Positions 6,085-10,487 of a DNA stretch of 10,932 nucleotides are shown piece by piece; the first letter of the stretch is position 1; each line of letters opens with the position of its first letter. The notes beneath the pieces were generated by a model that saw only the letters and a list, made by a program, of their open reading frames with translations, had not been told where the DNA came from and did no database searches. Location: the NCBI GenBank assembly GCA_043808565.1, contig JAZDEQ010000007.1, positions 1 through 10,932 of the forward strand, read 5' to 3'. Made by a program: the position numbers and the translations under genes. This DNA is from UBA12403 sp043808565. Lineage in GTDB: Bacteria > Patescibacteriota > Patescibacteriia > UBA9934 > GWF2-40-263.

Positions 6085-6621
6085 TGGTTTTTTGAGGGGT
6101 GATTATCGGGGTTTGGGTTTTTTGGAGGGTGATTATCGGGATCGGGGTTATTTACTGGGTGATTATTAGGGTTATTTTTTATGGCTAATGCGAAATTTTT
6201 TGAACTTTGGGATTGGCAGGAAAGTCATAATTGTCTTTTGAAAATCTACGAAGTAACTAGAAATTTTCCGCCAGAAGAAAAATATAATCTTATTTCTCAA
6301 ATCAGATCTGCGGCTTTGTCTATCCCTTCAAATATTGCCGAGGGAACCGGTCGTGGATCAAAAAAAGATTTGGTAAGATTTTTGATAATTGCCAGAGGTT
6401 CGGTTGAAGAAGTTTTATCACATTTGTATATTGCCAAGTCCTTGAAATATTTGAACGAAGAAAATTATCAGGAATTATTCGGACGATATAACAAATTAGC
6501 TAAGGCCATCAATAATCATATTTTTTCAATCCAAAAAGGAGAAAATTAATTTCGCTGACAAAAAATCACCCAACCAATCACCTAAATAATCACTCTCCGA
6601 TAATCACCTAATTAATCACCC
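6075..6621. repeat. Inverted GGTGATT arrays bracketing the four-helix-bundle gene
   Basis: The left array has GGGTGATT at 6075, 6097, 6127 and 6157 (steps 22, 30, 30); the middle two copies extend to GGGTGATTATCGGG. The right array has the complement AATCAC at 6564, 6576, 6588, 6602 and 6614 (steps 12, 12, 14, 12). GGTGATTATCGG (6098-6109) is exactly complementary to 6597-6608. The gene at 6181-6549 lies wholly between the arrays, so in RNA the arms could pair and loop it out. The left array begins inside the xseB stop region and the right array ends 16 nt before the next gene. Confidence 0.85.
6181..6549 (+). CDS. Four-helix-bundle protein (S23 / 23S rRNA intervening-sequence family)
   Basis: A 122-aa all-helical protein of the TIGR02436/S23 family. 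The signature is intact: an aromatic start (ELWDWQESH), FPPEEKYNLISQIRSAALSI (29-48), SIPSNIAEGTGRGSKKDLVRF (47-67), then IARGSVEEVLSHLYIAKSL (70-88). Known relatives are encoded within intervening sequences of 23S rRNA genes of Leptospira and Coxiella, and the fold is shared with the Avd accessory protein of diversity-generating retroelements, a basic pentameric nucleic-acid binder. No molecular function is proven for the free-standing members. Here the gene has no Shine-Dalgarno sequence and is bracketed on both sides by inverted GGTGATT arrays. It appears intact, and may be the only coding part of a hairpin-bounded insertion between xseB and the next gene. Confidence 0.9.
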   Translation: MANAKFFELWDWQESHNCLLKIYEVTRNFPPEEKYNLISQIRSAALSIPSNIAEGTGRGSKKDLVRFLIIARGSVEEVLSHLYIAKSLKYLNEENYQELFGRYNKLAKAINNHIFSIQKGEN

Positions 6622-6637
6622 AAACCAAAACCTACCT

Positions 6638-6988
6638 ATGACAATAATTCTTCGCTGGGTTATCAACGCCCTGGCTTTGCTGGCGGCCGCGGTAATTATC
6701 CCGGGTTTTCATGTTGAATCATTTTATGCGGCCTTGATCGCGGCTTTGGTTCTTGGTTTAGTTAACGCTTTGGTTCGGCCGATTGTTTTAATCCTAACTC
6801 TACCAGTAACCATAATAACTTTAGGTCTGTTTGTTTTTGTGGTTAACGCTTTAATGTTGTGGTTTGTTAGTACTATGGTTAAAGGAATTGTGATTGAAAA
6901 TTTTTTGGCCGCGGTAGCCACAGCTATTTTCCTTTGGGCCGTGGGAGTGATCACCAGTTGGTTTATTAAACATGCTAAAGAAAAATAA
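6638..6988 (+). CDS. Phage-holin-4_2-type (PF04020) integral membrane protein
   Basis: A 116-aa hydrophobic protein with four membrane segments (about 4-22, 28-50, 53-78 and 85-110). The pattern GLVNALVRPIVLILTLPVTIITLGLFVFVVNALMLW, seen at residues 40-74 in short blocks such as NALVRP, LPVTIITLG and VVNALMLW, is characteristic of the YvlD/DUF360 family now labelled 'phage holin family'. Despite the name, these are chromosomal proteins of unknown function and no prophage genes are nearby. The ATG at 6638 lies 16 nt after the right GGTGATT array and has no Shine-Dalgarno sequence. A clean terminator follows 3 nt after the stop. Confidence 0.88.
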   Translation: MTIILRWVINALALLAAAVIIPGFHVESFYAALIAALVLGLVNALVRPIVLILTLPVTIITLGLFVFVVNALMLWFVSTMVKGIVIENFLAAVATAIFLWAVGVITSWFIKHAKEK

Positions 6989-6991
6989 TTT

Positions 6992-7015
6992 AACGTCCGC
7001 TAGTCGGACGTTTTT
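6992..7015 (+). terminator. Intrinsic terminator after the PF04020 gene
   Basis: AACGTCCG (6992-6999) and CGGACGTT (7005-7012) form an 8-bp stem with a 5-nt loop, ending in TTTTT (7011-7015). It ends only 5 nt before the pyrH ATG, so it is also a potential control point for pyrH. Confidence 0.85.
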
Positions 7016-7020
7016 CAAAT

Positions 7021-7731
7021 ATGAACAATCAACCAGTAGTTTTATCAGTCGGTGGTTCACTCGTCGTACCACCAGAGGGAATTGATACAGTTTTTTTAAA
7101 AAGTTTTAAAAAATTATTAGAAAAGTATATTCAGCAAGGGCGAAGATTTATTATCGTCGTTGGCGGCGGCACCACCTGTCGTTTGTATCAAAACGCCGCT
7201 CGTAAAGTAACTAAATTAACTCGCGACGATCTTGATTGGTTAGGCATTCATTCAACTCGTTTAAACGGTCATTTAATGCGAACCGTTTTACGAGAGATTG
7301 CCCACCCGATCATGATTAAGGATCCAACTCGACCCCTCGGCAAATGGACTGAACCGGTTTTGGTAGCCGCTGGTTGGAAACCGGGTTGGTCAACTGATTA
7401 TGTGGCTACCCGTTTGGCTAAACGTCTTAAAGCCAAAGTTTTGGTTAATCTTTCGAATATTGATTATGTTTGTGATAAGGATCCAAGAAAGTATCCTGAG
7501 GCCAAACAAATTAAACAAACCACCTGGCCGGACTTTCGGAAAATTGTTGGCGACAAGTGGGATCCGGGCATGAACGTACCATTTGATCCAGTGGCGTCAA
7601 AATTGGCCGAGCAGTGTGGTTTGGAAGTCGTAATTCTAAACGGAAAAAAATTAAAAAATGTTGATAATTTTTTATCCGGTCAGAAATTTATTGGCACGAT
7701 TATTCAATCAGTTAAAAAAGGCGGGAGATAA
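7021..7731 (+). CDS. pyrH: UMP kinase, archaeal-type subfamily
   Basis: A 236-aa amino-acid-kinase-fold protein that phosphorylates UMP to UDP with ATP in pyrimidine nucleotide synthesis. The glycine-rich nucleotide-binding motifs VLSVGGSLV (7-15) and IVVGGGTTCRLY (45-56) are present, with GIHSTRLN (75-82), GWKPGWSTDYVATRLAKRL (118-136, STD contacts UMP phosphate in relatives), and NLSNIDYVCDKDPRKYPEAK (143-162) with the DKDP ATP-site motif. The order and spacing, especially GGGxxxRxY, GIxxTRxN and PGxSTDxVA, match archaeal UMP kinases better than the bacterial PyrH type. Another amino-acid-kinase activity cannot be wholly excluded. The gene stands alone between two terminators; no promoter is evident in the short gap, and there is no Shine-Dalgarno sequence. 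Confidence 0.82.
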   Translation: MNNQPVVLSVGGSLVVPPEGIDTVFLKSFKKLLEKYIQQGRRFIIVVGGGTTCRLYQNAARKVTKLTRDDLDWLGIHSTRLNGHLMRTVLREIAHPIMIKDPTRPLGKWTEPVLVAAGWKPGWSTDYVATRLAKRLKAKVLVNLSNIDYVCDKDPRKYPEAKQIKQTTWPDFRKIVGDKWDPGMNVPFDPVASKLAEQCGLEVVILNGKKLKNVDNFLSGQKFIGTIIQSVKKGGR

Positions 7732-7732
7732 G

Positions 7733-7760
7733 AAAATCCGAGGTTTGACCTCGGATTTTT
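7733..7760. terminator. Strong intrinsic terminator after pyrH (bidirectional shape)
   Basis: AAAATCCGAGGT (7733-7744) and ACCTCGGATTTT (7748-7759) form a perfect 12-bp stem with a TTG loop and T run 7756-7760, starting 1 nt after the pyrH stop. The A run on the left makes it terminator-like on both strands. Confidence 0.92.
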
Positions 7761-7787
7761 CAAACAACGTTCTTTTGGGAGGTGAAG

Positions 7788-7994
7788 ATGGACGAACGAA
7801 AGTCGGTTTTACTCAGATGGCGAGATGACACTGAGGCGGGAGTTAGGGAATTCGGAAATCCGGCCAAGGTCTATCCTGACGGCACAAGATACGAAGGCAA
7901 AGTCAGAAAGCTCGAGGTCGTTCTTCTAACACCCTCTCGCGGTTCAACCCTCATGGTTCCGGCCAGCCGTTTTGAGAACGGTGATGGGGTTTGA
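7788..7994 (+). CDS. Small hypothetical protein with strong ribosome binding site (68 aa)
   Basis: No family is recognised. The start at ATG 7788 is favoured over the in-frame GTG at 7782 because GGGAGG (7777-7782) then sits 5 nt upstream as an ideal Shine-Dalgarno sequence; the GTG would lie inside it. The protein is soluble and charged: N-terminal MDERKSVLLRWRDDTE, then GNPAKVYPDGTRYEGKVRKLEVVLLTP (mostly beta-like), ending ASRFENGDGV. There is no signal peptide, membrane segment or cysteine. It is isolated between the pyrH terminator and a 9-bp-stem hairpin. Its codons are more C/G-ended (GAC, AAG, CTC, AGA) than those of pyrH and mutM, which suggests different ancestry or expression; this was judged by eye. 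Confidence 0.65.
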   Translation: MDERKSVLLRWRDDTEAGVREFGNPAKVYPDGTRYEGKVRKLEVVLLTPSRGSTLMVPASRFENGDGV

Positions 7995-8010
7995 AGCTCG
8001 AGGCTTCTTT

Positions 8011-8044
8011 GACCGGCGGTCTCTTCCGCCGGTCGGTTCGTTTT
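8011..8044 (+). terminator. Hairpin after the small gene, probable terminator
   Basis: GACCGGCGG (8011-8019) and CCGCCGGTC (8026-8034) form a perfect 9-bp GC-rich stem with a TCTCTT loop, followed by GGTTCGTTTT, so the T-tract is displaced. A weaker hairpin, GAAGC/GCTTC (7993-8007) followed by TTT, overlaps the stop codon just upstream. Confidence 0.65.
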
Positions 8045-8067
8045 GGTAAGATAGGAATATTAAATTT

Positions 8068-8943
8068 ATGCCAGAGTTACCCGAAGTCGAAACGGTTCGT
8101 CGTCAACTAGCCAAACAAATTAAAGGCGCAACTATTAAAGACACAGTTGTTAATTTTGCTGGTCGTTTAAATTTGTCGGCCAAAAAGTTTTCACAAATTT
8201 TGTCTGGTAAAAAGTTTTTAGGTGTTGATCGTCGAGCCAAACTTTTAATCTTTAAATTATCTGGCGGTTTTTTTATTTTAGCTCATTTGAAAATGAGTGG
8301 AAAGTTTTTAGTAAAAAAAATTATTGACAAAAAAGAATTCTCCCTCTCTCGTCGCCACGACGGGGGAGGGTTGGGGTGGGGGAAACACACTCACGTCATT
8401 TTTAAATTATCTGGAAATAAAGAATTGCATTGGAATGATGTTCGAAAGTTTGGTTTTTTAAAATTAGTTGACGATCAGGGTTGGCAAAAATATCTCGTCG
8501 CCCAAGCCTATGGCCCGGAGCCACTTGACAAAAGTTTTACCTGGCAGAAAATGGCTATGTGGTTGCGTTCGAAACCCAAAGCTAAAATCAAACCACATCT
8601 TTTAGACCAAACTTGTATAGCGGGGATTGGGAATATTTATGCCACCGAAGCTTTGTGGTCAGCTAAGATTCATCCACTGACATTGATTGGTAAATTGAGC
8701 GATGAACAAATTAAAAAACTTCATCACGAAATTATTTTAGTTTTGAAAAAGTCTTTGTTGGCTCATGGCACTTCGGCCGATTCTTATGTTGATGCTTTTG
8801 GCGAGAAAGGTAATTTTGAAAAGCAACTTAAAGTTTATGGCCGAGAAGGGAAGTTGTGCATTCGTTGTCGGACAAAATTAGAAAAAATGAAAATCGGCGG
8901 CCGCGGGACAGTTTTTTGTCCTAAGTGTCAAAGGGTGTCTTGA
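8068..8943 (+). CDS. mutM: Formamidopyrimidine-DNA glycosylase
   Basis: A bifunctional glycosylase/AP lyase that removes oxidised purines such as 8-oxoguanine. The mature N-terminus would be PELPEVETVRRQL, with P2 as nucleophile and E3 conserved; K58 (RRAKLL) matches the catalytic lysine. HLKMSG (73-78) and WNDVRKFG (122-129) follow the family. The H2TH domain contains GIGNIYATEAL (186-196, N189). The C-terminal zinc finger has C264, C267, C284 and C287 with R279 in GGRGTVFCP. At 291 aa it is longer than E. coli Fpg (269), partly because residues about 91-105 (FSLSRRHDGGGLGWG) are encoded by an inserted palindromic element. The TGA stop overlaps the -35 box of the rplJ promoter. No Shine-Dalgarno sequence lies at a good distance. 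Confidence 0.96.
   Translation: MPELPEVETVRRQLAKQIKGATIKDTVVNFAGRLNLSAKKFSQILSGKKFLGVDRRAKLLIFKLSGGFFILAHLKMSGKFLVKKIIDKKEFSLSRRHDGGGLGWGKHTHVIFKLSGNKELHWNDVRKFGFLKLVDDQGWQKYLVAQAYGPEPLDKSFTWQKMAMWLRSKPKAKIKPHLLDQTCIAGIGNIYATEALWSAKIHPLTLIGKLSDEQIKKLHHEIILVLKKSLLAHGTSADSYVDAFGEKGNFEKQLKVYGREGKLCIRCRTKLEKMKIGGRGTVFCPKCQRVS
8342..8382. repeat. Palindromic element inserted in frame within mutM
   Basis: CCCTCTCTCGTCG (8342-8354) pairs with CGACGGGGGAGGG (8358-8370): a 13-bp stem with two G-T pairs and a CCA loop, followed by a G-rich tail (8373-8382). The pyrimidine-rich then purine-rich composition is unlike the surrounding AT-rich coding sequence. Confidence 0.8.
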
Positions 8944-8968
8944 CGCCATTTTCTATTTGTTTTATACT
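8940..8968 (+). promoter_or_regulatory. Sigma-70-type promoter of rplJ-rplL
   Basis: TTGACG (8940-8945), a 17-bp spacer and TATACT (8963-8968) make the best promoter in the window. The -35 box overlaps the mutM TGA stop (8941-8943). Transcription would start near 8975, giving a leader of about 290 nt before the rplJ ATG. Confidence 0.82.
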
Positions 8969-8974
8969 ATTTTC

Positions 8975-9116
8975 GAACTAAAGAAAGCCGTAGAAAATGG
9001 GTTGTGTCTGCCTTCGCTCTAGGAGAGCTTGGGTGAGATACTATAAGTCCCGTCGAGGCAAAAAGTTTGAATTTTCAGACTGATTGTATTTCTGCGGCCG
9101 TTTTCCGCAGTTTTTT
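8975..9116 (+). ncRNA. Structured rplJ leader, probable L10 autoregulatory element
   Basis: Downstream of the promoter lies a nested fold. GTCTG (9006-9010) pairs with CAGAC (9076-9080), CCT (9011-9013) with AGG (9056-9058), and inside are hairpins GCTCT/AGAGC (9016-9028) and GGG/CCC (9031-9051). An intrinsic terminator follows. This matches the plan of the L10(L12)4-binding leader of Gram-positive bacteria (Rfam L10_leader), which has a terminator at its 3' end, and CCCGTCGAGGC resembles the conserved CCxxCCGAGG side. The likely role is repression of rplJL when free L10-L12 complex accumulates. Homology was not tested; the fold and position are seen directly. Confidence 0.65.
9092..9116 (+). 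terminator. Attenuator-like terminator in the rplJ leader
   Basis: CTGCGG (9092-9097) and CCGCAG (9105-9110) form a perfect 6-bp stem with a 7-nt loop followed by six T (9111-9116). It lies 150 nt before the rplJ ATG and after the leader fold. It would stop both leader transcripts and mutM read-through. Confidence 0.85.
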
Positions 9117-9138
9117 ATTTAATAGTCATGCCCCATGC

Positions 9139-9174
9139 ACCATGAACCACTCGCGTGGCGCTCGGGTTCATGGT
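9139..9174. repeat. Hairpin in the rplJ 5' region
   Basis: ACCATGAACC (9139-9148) and GGTTCATGGT (9165-9174) form a perfect 10-bp stem; GCG/CGC (9153-9161) may extend it inside. It occupies the stretch between the leader terminator and rplJ. No T-tract follows. The remainder (9175-9265) shows an 8-bp inverted pair, CGAATCTT (9193-9200) and AAGATTCG (9244-9251), and TTCGTAA units, but no gene I can support. Confidence 0.7.
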
Positions 9175-9237
9175 AAAGGTCGAGAAATATCGCGAATCTT
9201 TAAAAAGAATATTCTACTTCAATATTGATTTGTAGGA

Positions 9238-9264
9238 TTCGTGAAGATTCGTAATTCGTAACAA
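9238..9264. repeat. TTCGTAA half-array immediately before rplJ
   Basis: TTCGT recurs at 9238, 9248 and 9255. TTCGTAATTCGTAACAA (9248-9264) is identical over 17 bp to 9902-9918 before rplL, and TTCGTAAT also occurs at 4632-4639 before xseA. The array ends 1 nt before the rplJ ATG. Confidence 0.75.
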
Positions 9265-9265
9265 T

Positions 9266-9790
9266 ATGGCAAAAACTCGTGTTCAAAAACAAGAAATGGT
9301 CAGCGATTTGACCGATAAATTTCGTCGCATGAAAGCGGCAGCCTTTGCTTCTATTTCTGGTTTTACCATGAAGGACGCCGATAACCTTCGGGTTAAGGCT
9401 CGTCAAGCCGGAGTTGAAGTCATGGTAGCTAAAAAAACCATGCTCAAAATTGCCGCCAAAGAAGCTGGTCAAAATATAGTTGATCCATCAGCTTTTGATG
9501 GCAGTATTTTATCGGCTTTTGCTTTTGATGATGAAGTTTCCGCGGCTAAAATTTTAGCTGGCTTAGTTAAAGACAGAAATACCGTCAAGATTCTCGGCGG
9601 TATTCTTGAGGGAAATATAGTCGGAGCCGAAGAAATTAAACAACTCGCGGCGCTACCTAGCAAAACCGAATTATTGGCCAAAATGGTTGGCTCGCTTAAT
9701 GCTCCGATTTCCGGCTTTGTTAATGTCTTGGCCGGCAATCTCCGCGGTTTGGTAACAGTTCTCAAAGCTGTTCAAGATAAAAAAGTTTAA
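9266..9790 (+). CDS. rplJ: Large-subunit ribosomal protein L10 (uL10)
   Basis: The stalk-base protein (174 aa) that binds 23S rRNA near the GTPase centre and carries L7/L12 dimers. The N-terminal MAKTRVQKQEMVSDLTDKF, the segment about 26-60 (FASISGFTMKDADNLR, then VEVMVAKKTMLKIA), and ILGGILEGNIVGAEEIKQLA followed by LPSKTELLAKMVGSLNAPIS are typical. The C-terminal helix (about 150-173, FVNVLAGNLRGLVTVLKAVQ) is the L12-binding part. The start is not preceded by a Shine-Dalgarno sequence. It is driven by the promoter at 8940 and probably autoregulated through the leader. rplL follows after a 135-nt gap that contains an inverted repeat. rplK-rplA are not upstream; mutM is. Confidence 0.96.
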   Translation: MAKTRVQKQEMVSDLTDKFRRMKAAAFASISGFTMKDADNLRVKARQAGVEVMVAKKTMLKIAAKEAGQNIVDPSAFDGSILSAFAFDDEVSAAKILAGLVKDRNTVKILGGILEGNIVGAEEIKQLAALPSKTELLAKMVGSLNAPISGFVNVLAGNLRGLVTVLKAVQDKKV

Positions 9791-9806
9791 TTAATTTAAT
9801 GAAGCT

Positions 9807-9916
9807 GTTACGAATTACGAAAAGTGCCGAAAATACGAAACCGGATTGGAAATGTCGGATTGATCTCCGATTATAAATAAACATTCGTATATTCGTTACT
9901 TTTCGTAATTCGTAAC
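9807..9916. repeat. 33-nt-arm inverted repeat of TTACGAA units between rplJ and rplL
   Basis: GTTACGAATTACGAAAAGT (9807-9825) is exactly complementary to 9898-9916. Pairing continues inward, 9828-9839 with 9884-9895 with one mismatch, so arms 9807-9839 and 9884-9916 match at 30 of 33 positions plus a G-T pair. The 44-nt spacer has a small hairpin TCGGA/TCCGA (9855-9870). The right arm ends 9 nt before the rplL ATG. No terminator T-tract follows. Confidence 0.92.
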
Positions 9917-9925
9917 AAATAAAAT

Positions 9926-10324
9926 ATGTCTGAAGAAAAAATTGTCGAAGTGCCTGAAAAATTCAAGGCCCTAGTCGAACAAATCGAAAAAATGTCTGTT
10001 CTTGATCTTGCCGAACTCGTAAAAATTCTTGAGGAAAAGTTTGGTGTTTCTGCTTCTGCTCCAGCCATGATGATGGCCGCCCCAGCTGCTGATGGCGCCG
10101 CTGCCGAAGAAAAGTCTTCTTTCAATGTTGAATTGACTGCGGTTGGTGAAAACAAAATCGGCGTCATTAAAGTTGTCCGCGAAGTCACTGGTCTTGGTCT
10201 AAAAGAAGCCAAAGATTTAGTTGATGGCGCACCAAAGATGGTTAAAGAAGGTGTCGACAAAGCCACAGCCGAAGATATGAAAAAGAAAATCGAAGAAGCT
10301 GGTGGTAAGGTAGAGTTGAAGTAA
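9926..10324 (+). CDS. rplL: Large-subunit ribosomal protein L7/L12 (bL12)
   Basis: The multicopy stalk protein (132 aa) that recruits and activates translational GTPases. The N-terminal dimerisation domain (about 1-45) contains KMSVLDLAELVKILEEKFGV; the Ala/Pro/Met-rich hinge spans about 46-66 (SAPAMMMAAPAADGAAAEE). The C-terminal domain (about 69-132) has FNVELTAVGENKIGVIKVVR, GLGLKEAKDLVDGAPKMVKEG and KKKIEEAGGKVELK, including the factor-binding helix. The protein is somewhat longer than E. coli L7/L12 (about 120 aa), mainly at the N-terminus and hinge. There is no Shine-Dalgarno sequence. It is co-transcribed with rplJ unless the intergenic hairpin interrupts. It is not followed by rpoB but by a convergent Nudix gene. 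Confidence 0.97.
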   Translation: MSEEKIVEVPEKFKALVEQIEKMSVLDLAELVKILEEKFGVSASAPAMMMAAPAADGAAAEEKSSFNVELTAVGENKIGVIKVVREVTGLGLKEAKDLVDGAPKMVKEGVDKATAEDMKKKIEEAGGKVELK

Positions 10325-10360
10325 CTACAGTGATGGAGTTATGGAGTCGTGAAATGATGC

Positions 10361-10412
10361 CCCGCCGACGGAGGCCTTTGGCGGGGTTCCGCCAAAGGCC
10401 AGCGACGGCGGG
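10361..10412. repeat. 52-nt GC-rich palindrome after rplL
   Basis: GGCCTTTGGCGG (10373-10384) pairs perfectly with CCGCCAAAGGCC (10389-10400) around a GGTT loop. Below an internal mismatch and two further pairs, CCCGCCG (10361-10367) pairs with CGGCGGG (10406-10412). Only TTTT follows after GAGAG, so it is a poor terminator. Its GC content is far above that of the surroundings, suggesting a dispersed palindromic repeat. Confidence 0.8.
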
Positions 10413-10448
10413 AGAGTTTTGACAGAATATTTTCACAATTTTGTAATC

Positions 10449-10478
10449 AAAAAGCACGGCTATTAAGTCGTGCTTTTT
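10449..10478. terminator. Bidirectional terminator between rplL and the Nudix gene
   Basis: AAAAAGCACG (10449-10458) and CGTGCTTTTT (10469-10478) are complementary around a 10-nt loop. Read on the plus strand it ends in a T run and terminates rplL; on the minus strand the same holds for the convergent gene whose stop lies 10 nt away (10488-10490). Confidence 0.88.
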
Positions 10479-10487
10479 AGTTTCAAA

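Noticed and set aside
6075..6171. CRISPR-like array because of 30-bp steps
   Set aside because: The conserved part is only 8-15 bp, the intervening sequence is itself related and short, the partner array is inverted with different spacing, and no cas genes are present.
6638..6988. Prophage, suggested by the 'holin' family name
   Set aside because: PF04020 proteins are common chromosomal membrane proteins and no other phage genes lie in the window.
7745..7773. Promoter for the small gene using TTGACC as -35
   Set aside because: The hexamer is part of the terminator hairpin and the correctly spaced -10 (CGTTCT) matches poorly.
9170..9235. A 21-codon frame starting at ATG 9170 upstream of rplJ, possibly a leader peptide
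   Set aside because: It has no ribosome binding site, starts inside a hairpin arm and has no recognisable attenuation logic; such a short frame is expected by chance.
8944..9265. tRNA or other stable RNA gene in the 322-nt gap before rplJ
   Set aside because: No cloverleaf, anticodon arm or CCA-type end is visible; the gap is explained by promoter, leader, terminator and repeats.
9871..10266. Long minus-strand frames opposite rplL, rplJ and the PF04020 gene
   Set aside because: They overlap firmly identified genes, show low-complexity translation and have no family signature; they are shadows of the plus-strand genes.
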